A DNA stretch of 31,996 bases, taken from the NCBI GenBank assembly GCA_046729255.1, contig JBKPGF010000048.1:1-31996 (forward strand), in the 5' to 3' direction. The notes under the pieces are model-generated. The model did no database searches. It had not been told where the DNA came from and saw nothing but the letters and a program-made list of their open reading frames with translations. This DNA is from PALSA-612 sp046729255. GTDB taxonomy: Bacteria > Actinomycetota > Thermoleophilia > Gaiellales > Gaiellaceae. The stretch's first letter is position 1; each line of letters starts with the position of its first letter. Made by a program: the position numbers and the translations under genes. Shown piece after piece: positions 14,927 through 22,742 of the stretch.

Positions 14927-15670
14927 CTAGAGGCGACCGGCGCGGATGATGCGGTCTAGGAATTGCTTGGTCCGCGGCTGGGTCGGGGACGTAAAGATCT
15001 GCTCGGGCTGGCCCTGTTCGAGGATTACGCCGTCGTCGAGGAAGCAGACGTGGCCTGCGATCTCGCGCGCGAAGGTCATCTCGTGGGTGGCGATGACCAT
15101 CGTCATGCCGCCCTCGGCCAGCTCGCGGATGACGTCGAGCACCTCGCCCACGAGCTCAGGGTCGAGGGCGCTCGTTACCTCGTCCAGCAACAAGAGTCGA
15201 GGTCTCATCGCAAGCGCGCGGACGATCGCCGCCCGCTGCTGCTGGCCGCCGGACAGGCGATCCGGATACTCCGCAGCCTTGTCGGCCAGGCCGAAGCGTC
15301 CGAGCAGGTGTCCTGCCTCGCTCTCCGCCTGCTCGCGCGACAGGTCGAGCGCTTTGCGGGGGGCGAGCGTGACGTTGTCGAGGACGCTCATGTGCGGGAA
15401 GAGGTTGAACGACTGGAAGACGATGCCGATGCCGCGCCGCACGGTGTTCACGTCGACGCCCGGCGCGGTGATCTCGTCGCCGTTGACGAAGATGCGGCCC
15501 GCGTCGACCGGTTCCAGAAGGTTCACGCAGCGCAGGAGCGTCGACTTCCCCGACCCCGAGGCGCCGATGAGGCATACGACGTCATGGTCTGCGACCTCGA
15601 GGTCGATGCCACGGAGCACCTCCACCTTGCCGAACGACTTGTAGACATCCTCGAGCCGGACAGCACTCAT
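14927..15670 (-). CDS. Polar amino-acid ABC transporter ATP-binding protein (GlnQ type)
   Basis: A 247-residue ATPase: Walker A GASGSGKSTLLRC near residue 36, Q-loop VFQSFNLFPHMSVLDNV, signature LSGGQQQRAAIVRALAM, Walker B RLLLLDEVTSALDPELV, H-loop MVIATHEMTFARE. FNLFPHMSVLDNV and EMTFAREIA are typical of the polar amino-acid (PAAT) subfamily. Its ATG overlaps the end of the permease gene by four bases, so it is the last gene of a three-gene operon. It drives uptake of a polar amino acid whose identity cannot be told from the sequence. Confidence 0.93.
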   Translation of the reverse strand: MSAVRLEDVYKSFGKVEVLRGIDLEVADHDVVCLIGASGSGKSTLLRCVNLLEPVDAGRIFVNGDEITAPGVDVNTVRRGIGIVFQSFNLFPHMSVLDNVTLAPRKALDLSREQAESEAGHLLGRFGLADKAAEYPDRLSGGQQQRAAIVRALAMRPRLLLLDEVTSALDPELVGEVLDVIRELAEGGMTMVIATHEMTFAREIAGHVCFLDDGVILEQGQPEQIFTSPTQPRTKQFLDRIIRAGRL

Positions 15671-16542
15671 ATCGCGATGACTCCCGTCTGGCGACGCCTG
15701 CGGTCTCGTTCGATCAGGTAGTCCGTGAGCCGCGTCAGGGGGATCGTGATCAGCAGGAACATCAGCGCCGTGGCGAGGTACGGCGTGAAATTGAAGGTCG
15801 CTGCGGAGTCGATCTGCGCCTGGCGGAAGGCCTCGACGACGCCGAGCAGCGCCACGAGCGCCGTGTCCTTCTGGAGGCCGATGAAGTCGTTTAGCAGCGG
15901 CGGGATCACGCGCCGCACCGCTTGGGGCACGACGACATAGCGCAGCGACTGCCCGTGCGAGAGGCCAAGCGACCGCGCGGCCGCGTTCTGGCTCGGGTGC
16001 ACCGACTCGATCCCCGCCCGGTACACCTCCGACACATATGCGGTGTAGACGAGAATCAGCGCAAGAGTTCCCCAGACCATCTCCGCCGGCACGCCCCAGA
16101 GCAGCTCGGGCTCCGAGACGTACGCCAGCCCGAGCGCCGGGATGCCGAAGCCGAGCAGGTAGATGAGCAGGATCGTCGGAATGCCGCGGAAGACGTCCGA
16201 GTAAACCGTCGCCAGCAGGCGCAGCGGAAAGAACACCGGGCCGGGCAGGCTCCGGATGACGGCCAGGCCGAGCGCCGTGAAGAGGATCACGACCTCGGCG
16301 ATGCAGAAGATCTTCACGTTCGTGAGGAACGCCGACGCGATTCCGGGGAGCGACTCCCGGAAGATCTCTCGGTTGAAGAACGTCTCCTTGACGTCGTCCC
16401 AGCCCGGCGACGTGACGACGAGGGCCACCAGCGCGCCGAAGAAGACGACCGTCGAGACGACCGCGATCGCAACGGCGCGGCCGCCGGAGGAACGGCCGCC
16501 CGTCAGGCTGCCGACGATCTTCGAGCCGCGGTCTTCGGTCAG
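15667..16542 (-). CDS. Polar amino-acid ABC transporter permease (start uncertain, probably non-AUG)
   Basis: A HisM/GlnP-type permease with an EAA loop (AAARSLGLSHGQSLRYVVVPQAV) and several membrane helices. The first ATG/GTG/TTG in frame is the GTG at 16428, but that would begin in the middle of an N-terminal hydrophobic helix: the frame remains open upstream and encodes AVAIAVVSTVVFFGALV directly before it, as expected for a first transmembrane segment followed by the conserved TSPGW. Only CTG codons (16542 and 16506) are available between there and the binding-protein stop at 16550. I therefore give the CTG at 16542, seven bases after that stop, giving 291 residues. An undetected frameshift is the alternative. 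Overlaps the ATPase gene by four bases. Confidence 0.8.
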   Translation of the reverse strand: MTEDRGSKIVGSLTGGRSSGGRAVAIAVVSTVVFFGALVALVVTSPGWDDVKETFFNREIFRESLPGIASAFLTNVKIFCIAEVVILFTALGLAVIRSLPGPVFFPLRLLATVYSDVFRGIPTILLIYLLGFGIPALGLAYVSEPELLWGVPAEMVWGTLALILVYTAYVSEVYRAGIESVHPSQNAAARSLGLSHGQSLRYVVVPQAVRRVIPPLLNDFIGLQKDTALVALLGVVEAFRQAQIDSAATFNFTPYLATALMFLLITIPLTRLTDYLIERDRRRRQTGVIAI

Positions 16543-16549
16543 CGTCTCG

Positions 16550-17413
16550 CTACTTCAGGATTGGCGCAGTGCCTGCAAGCCACTTCGATTCGAAACGCTT
16601 CAACGTCCCATCCGCGCGCATCGCCGCCAGCGCCCTGTTGACGCAGGCGTCGAGGGTGGAGCCCTTCGCGAAGATGAGCCCGAACCGCTCCCTCGTGCCC
16701 TGTGTCGGAAGGCGGCCGACGACCGTCGCGGTGGGGAGCTGTACGCCCGTGATGTAGCCCGTGCTGGGGAAGTCGACGACGAATCCGTCGATCTGCTTCG
16801 CCTTGAGAGCCGCGATCGTGTCGTTGACCGAGTCGTAGACCTTGGGCTTCGGTCCCGGCTTGATGTATCTGACGATGTAGTTGTAGCTCGTCGTGGCGAC
16901 AGGGGCGCCCAGGGTGAACGGCCTGAGGCCCTTCAGGCTCTTGACCTTCGCGATCGGCGTTCCCTTGAGCCCGACCACGGCTTGGTTCACGAAGTAATAC
17001 GAGATCGAGAAGTCGAACACCTTCGCGCGGGCGGGGTTGTACGAGACCTGCGAGATGTACGCGTCGTACGGTTTCTTGCCTGGCGCGATCGCCTTGTTGA
17101 ACCCCACGGGCTTCCAGGCGACCTCGCTCTTCGTGAAGCCGAGCCGGCGTGCGATCTCGTAGGCCACGGCCCCCTCGTATCCCTTGCCCGAGTACGGGTC
17201 GGAGGGATCAAAGCCGTGACCGCCCTTTCCGCCCCACCACGGCGGGAACGAGAGGTTGTCCGTCGCGAGCGTGAGCTTCCCTTCGTCGTAGAGATCGAGG
17301 TTCGCCTTCGCGCACTTTCCGACCAGCGTCGGCTGGGAGGGCGCGCTCGTGCCGAGCCCTGAAACGGCGAGGCCGAGGACGGCGACGAATCCGAGAACGG
17401 CGAACCCGCGCAT
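16550..17413 (-). CDS. Polar amino-acid ABC transporter substrate-binding protein
   Basis: A 287-residue family 3 solute-binding protein. Residues 1-25 form a Sec signal (MRGFAVLGFVAVLGLAVSGLG) without a lipobox. The mature part begins with LTLATDNLSFPPWW, then the ligand-lobe segment GAVAYEIARRLGF, YDAYISQVSYNPARAKVFDFS (the family pattern in which an Arg is followed by an acidic-aromatic motif), and ends with LKRFESKW. It carries an unusual Gly/Lys-rich insert (WGGKGGHGFDPSDP) before the first helix, near the ligand site. AAGGAG lies six bases before the ATG. First gene of the importer operon; it diverges from the tyrosine-branch genes. Confidence 0.9.
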   Translation of the reverse strand: MRGFAVLGFVAVLGLAVSGLGTSAPSQPTLVGKCAKANLDLYDEGKLTLATDNLSFPPWWGGKGGHGFDPSDPYSGKGYEGAVAYEIARRLGFTKSEVAWKPVGFNKAIAPGKKPYDAYISQVSYNPARAKVFDFSISYYFVNQAVVGLKGTPIAKVKSLKGLRPFTLGAPVATTSYNYIVRYIKPGPKPKVYDSVNDTIAALKAKQIDGFVVDFPSTGYITGVQLPTATVVGRLPTQGTRERFGLIFAKGSTLDACVNRALAAMRADGTLKRFESKWLAGTAPILK

Positions 17414-17474
17414 CGAAGCTCCTTTCCGCTGGGAGATGGCGAGCGTACCACTCTGTCGCTACTCTCTTCCCACG

Positions 17475-17537
17475 ATGGCTTGTGCGACGAAGCTCTCCTT
17501 CACGTATCGCTACGTCGCGCGCCACTACGTGCGCTAG
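17475..17537 (+). CDS. Putative 20-residue Tyr-rich leader peptide
   Basis: A short frame beginning ATG and encoding MACATKLSFTYRYVARHYVR lies 80 bases before chorismate mutase. Three Tyr (11, 13, 18) and one Phe (9) fall within its last twelve residues, upstream of genes for the tyrosine branch. It has no ribosome binding site, but TACTCT (17460-17465, TAnnnT) sits nine bases before the ATG, compatible with a nearly leaderless transcript. Its Leu7-Ser8-Phe9 codons pair with the chorismate mutase ribosome binding site and its stop codon lies inside a hairpin arm. No homology supports it; it is a regulatory hypothesis, and antisense promoters of the divergent importer share the region. Confidence 0.4.
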   Translation: MACATKLSFTYRYVARHYVR

Positions 17538-17614
17538 TCGGCCTACCCGCTCCGCCGTGGCCGGCTAGGCGCGATAGGCGGGGCAGCTCACGTTCACCCT
17601 TCGAGAAGGAGAGC
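17492..17614 (+). promoter_or_regulatory. Candidate attenuator/anti-Shine-Dalgarno leader of the tyrosine-branch operon
   Basis: Bases 17492-17501 (GCTCTCCTTC) are a perfect 10-base complement of 17605-17614 (GAAGGAGAGC), which contains the ribosome binding site of chorismate mutase. Between them lie two mutually exclusive hairpins: 17534-17543 with 17559-17568 (10 bp, one G-U) and 17549-17556 with 17577-17584 (8 bp, one G-U). A ribosome paused at Tyr11 or Tyr13 of the leader would cover the anti-Shine-Dalgarno bases. The pairing is seen; the regulatory role is inferred. Confidence 0.4.
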
Positions 17615-17617
17615 GGA

Positions 17618-17917
17618 ATGGCCGCCGACCAAGCACCGGACCCTGTGATAACGCATCTCAGACGCCAGATCTCTGACAACGACCGCGCCATCGTCGAACT
17701 CGTGAACAAGCGGCTCGAGCTCGTCGCGACGATAAAGGACTACAAGGCTCGGCAGGGCATCGGCTTCCTCGATGCCGACCGAGAGCACTGGATGCTGGCG
17801 TACCTCCGGCGCATGAACGGCGGCCCGCTGACTGCGGGCGGGCTCGAAGAGCTGTTCGGCGAGATCCTCGCGCTCACGAAGCGCGAAGTCGCGCTGCTCG
17901 AGGAGACGCCATCGTGA
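17618..17917 (+). CDS. Chorismate mutase, AroQ type
   Basis: A 99-residue all-helical AroQ chorismate mutase converting chorismate to prephenate, the first step towards Tyr and Phe. The first helix HLRRQISDNDRAIVELVNKRLELVATIKDYK carries the expected Arg and Lys residues, followed by DREHWMLAYLRRM and a C-terminal helix LEELFGEILALTKREV. The ATG is preceded by AAGGAGA at about six bases. Its stop overlaps the GTG of prephenate dehydrogenase (GTGA), so both enzymes of the branch are made from one coupled message. The upstream leader may regulate it. Confidence 0.9.
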   Translation: MAADQAPDPVITHLRRQISDNDRAIVELVNKRLELVATIKDYKARQGIGFLDADREHWMLAYLRRMNGGPLTAGGLEELFGEILALTKREVALLEETPS

Positions 17918-19086
17918 GCAATCTCGCAAAGCTTCGCCTCGCCGTCGTCGGCACGGGCCTCATGGGCGCCTCAGTCGCTCTCGGCGCACGACGGGCAGGC
18001 GTCCTGGAGGTCGCCGGCTTCGACGTCGATGAGCGATCGCTGGCGGCTGCGGTGGACCGAGGGGCGATCGACACGCAGTGCCCGGGGCTCGTCGATGCGG
18101 TGCAGGAGGCTCACCTCGTCGTCGTTGCCGTACCGGTCGGCGAGCTTCCCGGCGTTGTCTCTGCCGTCCTCGCTGCTGCGCGCGACGACTGCACGGTGAC
18201 GGACGTGGGCTCGACGAAGGGCTCCGTGTGCGCTGCTGCGAGCGCCGCGGCGAACTTCGTCGGTGGCCACCCTGTGTGTGGGTCCGAAGCCAGAGGCGCG
18301 GAGCATGCGAGCGCCGAGCTGTTCGATGGAGCGACATGGTTCCTCACGCCGCTGGCAGGCACCGGGCCCGAGCACTACCGGCGCCTCCACGCGTTCGTAT
18401 CGGCGGTCGGTGCGGCGCCCGTGGCGATCGCTCCCTCCGCCCATGACCGTCTCGTCGCGCTGACGAGCCACCTTCCGCATGCGCTTGCCAACCTCGTCGC
18501 GAACCAGGCCGGTGGCGCCCGCATCGAGGGTCACGATCCGCTGGCATCCCCTGGAGGGTCGCTGCGCGACCTGACGCGAGTGGCGGGAGCGAATCCCCGC
18601 GTCTGGGTCGACATCTTCCTCGACAACCGAGAAGAGATGCTCGCGGCGCTCGCTGCTCACCGCCGCGCCGTCGAGCAGCTCGAGAGCGTCCTTTCCCGAG
18701 GGAAAGCCGACGAGCTGGAAAGCTGGGTCGCGGAGGCCGCCGCCAACCGGCGTCGCGTCCTCCAGGCGGCGTACGCGACCGACCCCGGTGAGCTGCACGA
18801 GGTGCGCGTGCACGTCGCGGACGAGCCCGGCGTCCTCGCCCGAATCACGAAGGCACTCGGCGCCGAGCGCATCAACATCGAGGACTTCGAGCTTCGCCAC
18901 CTCTCGCCCGAGAGAGGAGGCGTGCTCGGCGTGCTGGTGGCTGGCGAGGCGGAGGCGCTGCGGGCAGCCGAGCTGCTCGAGAACGAGGGCTACGGCGTCG
19001 TGGTCTCCCCGGTGGTCGGCGCGCTCGCACGCCCGCCCTCGAGCGGCAGCCCCGCCGCCGTCCACTCGTCCTTGCCGCCCGGGTAG
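17914..19086 (+). CDS. tyrA: Prephenate dehydrogenase with C-terminal ACT domain
   Basis: A 390-residue TyrA. The Rossmann domain opens with LAVVGTGLMGASVALGARRAG; TDVGSTKGSV and GGHPVCGSEARGAEHA follow; the catalytic region is LTSHLPHALAN with His186 and His189; a helical dimer domain precedes an ACT domain from about residue 290 (VRVHVADEPGVLARITKAL, INIEDFELRHL), the usual site of Tyr feedback. It oxidatively decarboxylates prephenate to 4-hydroxyphenylpyruvate with NAD(P). GTG start by the GTGA overlap with chorismate mutase. The last 32 codons run antisense into the rhodanese gene and form an unconserved tail (RPPSSGSPAAVHSSLPPG), possibly a recent extension by loss of an earlier stop. 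Confidence 0.92.
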   Translation: MSNLAKLRLAVVGTGLMGASVALGARRAGVLEVAGFDVDERSLAAAVDRGAIDTQCPGLVDAVQEAHLVVVAVPVGELPGVVSAVLAAARDDCTVTDVGSTKGSVCAAASAAANFVGGHPVCGSEARGAEHASAELFDGATWFLTPLAGTGPEHYRRLHAFVSAVGAAPVAIAPSAHDRLVALTSHLPHALANLVANQAGGARIEGHDPLASPGGSLRDLTRVAGANPRVWVDIFLDNREEMLAALAAHRRAVEQLESVLSRGKADELESWVAEAAANRRRVLQAAYATDPGELHEVRVHVADEPGVLARITKALGAERINIEDFELRHLSPERGGVLGVLVAGEAEALRAAELLENEGYGVVVSPVVGALARPPSSGSPAAVHSSLPPG

Positions 19087-19355
19087 TGCAGGACGTTGGC
19101 GTAGCCGAGCTCCAGCAACCGATGGGCGACGATTTGCGAGGAGTCGCACGTCGGGTTCATGCAGTAGACGACGACCTCGGTGTCATGGTCGGGGATGCGG
19201 CGAGCCGCTCGCTCATCGACTGTCTCTGGCGTGATGTTGACCGCGCCTGGGAGGTGGGTGGCGGCATAGGAGATCGGTGACAGTGCGTCGACGAGGACGA
19301 ATCCGTCGCCACGGTCGATCATCTCCACCAGCTGCGCGCGCGTGACGCTCGCCAT
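18990..19355 (-). CDS. Rhodanese-like domain protein
   Basis: A 121-residue single rhodanese domain: VTRAQLVEMIDRGDGFVLVDAL, SYAATHLPGAVNI and the active-site segment VVVYCMNPTCDSSQIVAHRL, with a Cys in the expected loop, then GYANVLHYPGGKDEWTAAGLPLE. Such proteins transfer sulfane sulfur or act as thiol carriers. ATG 19355 is chosen with GGGGAA six bases upstream; an ATG at 19367 is an alternative. Its last 97 bases overlap antisense with the end of tyrA, and the C-terminal tail (GRASAPTTGETTTP) falls in this overlap. Confidence 0.85.
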   Translation of the reverse strand: MASVTRAQLVEMIDRGDGFVLVDALSPISYAATHLPGAVNITPETVDERAARRIPDHDTEVVVYCMNPTCDSSQIVAHRLLELGYANVLHYPGGKDEWTAAGLPLEGGRASAPTTGETTTP

Positions 19356-19658
19356 CGTGTTCCCCATTGCCCAAGTCTGCCTGACTAGGGGTCAGGAACA
19401 GGAACTGCCTGCAAATGCCGCACTTGGGACCTGGTGGGACCGGTTCCAGCCGCGTTGTTTCAAGCCGAAGCCGTCAGCCCGACAAAGGGACGGTGGGCGT
19501 CCTCGAGCCTTTCGGCCGTGAGGGTGACGCCGACTTGGAGCCGAGCCGCTCCCCGAGTAGCTGAGCCGATTCGCGGTGCCCCGGCTCCGCATCCGGCTCC
19601 ACGGGACTAGTTGTCGCCCTCGGCGCACCGTGAGATGATCGCGCCGGGCGGCTGCTCG
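19356..19658. other. Intergenic stretch without a recognised gene
   Basis: About 300 bases upstream of the rhodanese gene and downstream of the large membrane protein. Short frames on both strands show no domain and no ribosome binding site. It must contain the rhodanese promoter, but I cannot place it, and no clear terminator hairpin was seen for the membrane protein gene. Confidence 0.5.
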
Positions 19659-21662
19659 TCATGCGCAGCTCGCCCCGTTCACCCGCCGGAGGATGACCCA
19701 AGGCCGGTGGCGGAATGCCACCCGCCAACCCGCCTCACAGGCACCTACACGACCCTGGCTCAAGATCGCCCAGTCGGCCCCGTCCCTGCGGGCACCGTCG
19801 GCCGAGCGCTCGAGCAGCACCGTCCGGGAAAGGCTCTCGCCGAAGAACGGGAACGGCGGCAGGCCCCAGGGCGCCGTCCTGTCCTTCGTGCCCATGGGCT
19901 CGATCGCCAGGCGCGCGTCGTCAGGAATGCGCCTGTCCACGAAGCGCAACACTGCTTTGAGCTCGGGATGATCCGTGCCCTGGAGCGCCCAATCCGACTG
20001 GGACCACACGGAGGGTTCCGCGATCGGCTCGATTAGGCGTAGCCCGGCCGGTTTCTCGTGGAGGTGGAGGAAGGCCAAGGTGGCGGTAACCACCGTGAGC
20101 GCGGCTGTCGCCCAGACGACGGGCGGCATGCGGAACACGACGCCCCAGGTCGCCGCGGCGAGGGCGAAGCTCCCCATGGCGAACCGGCCGCCGTTCCACT
20201 CGTAGTAGGGGGTGGTGACTCCGATCAGCACCACCCAGATCGCGGGGGCTGCCGCCAGCGCGAGCGCGACCGGCGGGAGCTCCCGTCGTCGCACCGCACG
20301 CAGCACCACGGCGAAACCCAGGAAGGTGAGGAGCACGCCCACCGGGCCGTACCAGGAGAAGATCGCGCTCGCCTTGGTCGTGCTTCGTTCCGAATCCAGG
20401 TAACCGACGTCGCCTCTACCGAACTCGTAGAAGGCCTTCCGGCTCGCCCGGGCGAGGAGCTCGGCCACCGGCGTGATTGCGAGTGCGCTAACGGTCAGCC
20501 CAGCTGCGATCGCCGCGTAGGTGAGGCGCCGGCTGCGAGAAGCAGGGCCCATGAGCGCCGTCGTGGCCAGGACGAGTGCCGCGGCGACGAACAGCAGCCG
20601 ATCGAGCCGCACCGCTCCCGGCAGCTCCAGCACGTTGATGCTCAGGCGAACCACACGTGCAAGCGCGGCCACCGGGTCCGGTCCCACCCGCTCGTCGCTG
20701 ATGCCGCCGAACGGATCTCCCGTCTTCTCCAGGTTTATGACGTACCAGTACGAGCCGATCAGCGCTCCGAGTGCGACTGCGGAAAGGGCCCGCCAGGGCC
20801 TGTGGCGCTGGGCGACAATGGCGACCAGGGCCAGTCCCGGCAACGCGAGCAGGCCGATCAGCTTCGACCCTACGAGCAAGGCTGTTGCAGCGACCGCCAG
20901 GAGGAGGCTCGACCAGGTGGCGCCCAGAAGAAGGAACGCTGCGCAGGCGACAAACGACGCGACCACGATGTCGTTGAGCCCCGTGCTCGCTTGCAAGGCG
21001 ACGGCCGGAAGGGTCAGGAGCAGCAGGCCCGAGAAGAGCGCCGGCTCCCGTCCCAGACCGATCCGCCGCGCGATGCCGTAGACGGCAACTCCCGTGGCGA
21101 GCGCCGCGAGGAGTTGCACGAGCGGAGCAAAGCGGCCGCTGCCGGAGAGGATCATCGTGAATGCCATGGCGATCTCCGCGTTGGGCGGATAGCCGTTGAT
21201 CGGCTCGTACGCCGCGCCGTGCACGTAGCCGATCGACTCCTGCTGCCTCCAGAACGCCGCGCGCGCGAGGTGGTACTCGAGGGCGTCCTGATCCGTTGGC
21301 GGCCTGAACAGCGCGAGCGCGATCGAATACGCCACCACGCCGAACGCGGCGAGTGCGACTACGGCAACGGCCGGATTGCGCAGCGCCAGTAGCAACTCGC
21401 GGCCGGCGAGCTCCGGCCAGCGAGGCCGAGCCCGAAGCGTCACGGCGAGCGACAGCACGAAGAGGCCGAGGATCGACGCGAGGACGGAAGTCCTCGTGAG
21501 CTCCGATCCGGCGCTCAGCGCAAGTGAGACCAGGACCACTTCCGCGAAGCCGACCACGTAGATCCCGAGGAGGAGCTGTGCGAGGTCTCGATCGGAAAGT
21601 TGCGCGGCAAGCAACGTCGCGGTCGCGGCCACGAGGGCCGTGCCGCCGATGAGCGGCAGCAC
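19659..21662 (-). CDS. Large multi-pass membrane protein, GT-C glycosyltransferase-like
   Basis: A 667-residue integral membrane protein with roughly 12-14 hydrophobic helices. After the first helices comes a periplasmic-loop-like segment with an acidic motif (FRPPTDQDALEYHLARAAFWRQ), NGYPPNAEIAMAF and LNDIVVASFVACAA, an arrangement reminiscent of ArnT/PMT-type GT-C transferases that use polyprenyl-phosphate sugars and place acidic residues in the first large loop. The C-terminal 110 residues are soluble (DHPELKAVLRFVDRRIPDDARLAIE). The start is the GTG at 21662 with AGGAG ten bases upstream. Substrate and product unknown; a cell-envelope polysaccharide role is inference. It diverges from a transketolase fragment 39 bases away. 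Confidence 0.7.
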   Translation of the reverse strand: MLPLIGGTALVAATATLLAAQLSDRDLAQLLLGIYVVGFAEVVLVSLALSAGSELTRTSVLASILGLFVLSLAVTLRARPRWPELAGRELLLALRNPAVAVVALAAFGVVAYSIALALFRPPTDQDALEYHLARAAFWRQQESIGYVHGAAYEPINGYPPNAEIAMAFTMILSGSGRFAPLVQLLAALATGVAVYGIARRIGLGREPALFSGLLLLTLPAVALQASTGLNDIVVASFVACAAFLLLGATWSSLLLAVAATALLVGSKLIGLLALPGLALVAIVAQRHRPWRALSAVALGALIGSYWYVINLEKTGDPFGGISDERVGPDPVAALARVVRLSINVLELPGAVRLDRLLFVAAALVLATTALMGPASRSRRLTYAAIAAGLTVSALAITPVAELLARASRKAFYEFGRGDVGYLDSERSTTKASAIFSWYGPVGVLLTFLGFAVVLRAVRRRELPPVALALAAAPAIWVVLIGVTTPYYEWNGGRFAMGSFALAAATWGVVFRMPPVVWATAALTVVTATLAFLHLHEKPAGLRLIEPIAEPSVWSQSDWALQGTDHPELKAVLRFVDRRIPDDARLAIEPMGTKDRTAPWGLPPFPFFGESLSRTVLLERSADGARRDGADWAILSQGRVGACEAGWRVAFRHRPWVILRRVNGASCA

Positions 21663-21701
21663 CTACGAAGCGCTCCTGGGTGGACCTACTAGCGTGTTGC
21701 C

Positions 21702-22042
21702 GTGCACGTCGAGCGCATGATCCCCAGACGAGAATTCGAGCGCGTCGGTTCGAGTGAGATCGACCGCGATGTCCGGCTCTCGCTCCTCGCCGACATGTGC
21801 CGTGCGAATGCCCTCATCGCCGTCAAGCGGGCGGGCTCTGGCCATCTCGGCTCGAGCTTCAGGGCGATGGACATCGTCGTCCATCTTCTCTACGAGGAGC
21901 TCAACACCACCGAGCTCGGCTTCGATCATGCCGACCGGGACCTCTACTTTTCGTCCAAAGGGCACGACGTGCAGGGACTCTACGCTGTGCTTCACGCCCT
22001 AGGGGTGCTCGAGACCAGCTGCTTCGCCTCCGTCGCCTCGCG
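21702..22042 (+). pseudogene. Transketolase 5' fragment, frameshifted and truncated
   Basis: About 105 codons match the N-terminal thiamine-diphosphate part of transketolase-type enzymes: LADMCRANALIAVKRAGSGHLGSS, MDIVVHLLYEELNTTELGFDHADRDLYFSSKGHDVQGLYAVLHALGVLE (the GHLGSS and SSKGHD motifs are diagnostic). At about 22011-22019 the frame shifts by one base: the expected continuation LLRLRRL is read in another frame from 22019. Homology ends near 22040, and the rest of a 300-650-residue enzyme, including the GDG cofactor motif, is missing. The start may be GTG 21702 or ATG 21717. Probably a recent remnant. Confidence 0.75.
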
Positions 22043-22274
22043 GGGCGGGGTGCGCCGCCACCAAGCGTAGGACCCATGCCTACGCAAGCGCGAGCGGGCG
22101 ATGCCGCTCCCCTCGCACGGCACAAAGCAACAGGGAAACGAGGCACAAGAGACGGTGAGGCGGCATTGGCCTCCACCACCCGCGATTACGCTCTCTCTCA
22201 TCCAAGCTACGCCTCCTAGCAGCATCAGGAGGTGAGGGTCAGGGAGGCTGAGATCAGTGCGCTCGAAGGCGCTT
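22043..22274. other. Non-coding remnant between transketolase fragment and HNH-like gene
   Basis: About 230 bases with no recognisable gene. It contains a 7-bp palindrome, GCGTAGG and CCTACGC (22065-22071 with 22079-22085), right after the end of transketolase similarity, perhaps a junction scar or a terminator. Confidence 0.4.
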
Positions 22275-22742
22275 CTAGGAAACGAAAGCCTTCCGAACAG
22301 ATGCAGCTGTCCACCTGTTCGTGCGGTGAATCGTCGGAACCTTCTCCACGTTCAGCTTCTCAGCGATCTCGTCCAGAGACATCCGCTGCCAGAGCATCGC
22401 GTTGATCTTCATCCGCCATGTGTAGTCACGTCGGTTGCAGAGACGATGCGCGAGCCGGACGTTATCGGGGGTGAGGTGACCTCCGTGCGCCTTGAGTCTC
22501 GGATAGTGGTCAGCCGTCGGCTCCCAATCGGAACGCTCCGAACTGGGATCGAAGTAGCTACGACCCCGAAAGCAATAGCACTGGGGCATCTCGCAACGCA
22601 GATCGATGATCTGGCCATCCCGGGCTAGTTGCAAGAGGATTCCGCGAACTCCCAGGGCCTCGAGCTTCTCAACTGGAGTTTCTCCAGCGTCCGCCGGTGC
22701 TCCTGGGGTTCTGGCTTGAGGGATCTGCTCTTCGTCGTTCAT
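22275..22742 (-). CDS. HNH-nuclease-like protein with recombinase-type C-terminal helix-turn-helix
   Basis: A 155-residue protein (192 if the GTG at 22853 is used). The middle has a Cys cluster (LRCEMPQCYCFRGR) and an HNH-like segment WEPTADHYPRLKAHGG...NVRLAHRLCN, with DH, N and HxxCN positions as in HNH folds. The C-terminus, SLDEIAEKLNVEKVPTIHRTNRW followed by TAASVRKAFVS, resembles the IAxxLNxxGxPxxxxxxW motif of large serine recombinases. Two sampled 60-base lines here have 53-57% G+C, against 72% in one in ligD just downstream, suggesting transfer. The N-terminal part is low-complexity. DNA binding or cleavage is inferred; no partner is identified. Confidence 0.6.
   Translation of the reverse strand: MNDEEQIPQARTPGAPADAGETPVEKLEALGVRGILLQLARDGQIIDLRCEMPQCYCFRGRSYFDPSSERSDWEPTADHYPRLKAHGGHLTPDNVRLAHRLCNRRDYTWRMKINAMLWQRMSLDEIAEKLNVEKVPTIHRTNRWTAASVRKAFVS

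Noticed and set aside
19474..19728. An 84-codon minus-strand frame ending after the GT-C-like gene
   Set aside because: Pro/Arg/Ser-rich with no domain or ribosome binding site, and it overlaps the membrane-protein gene.
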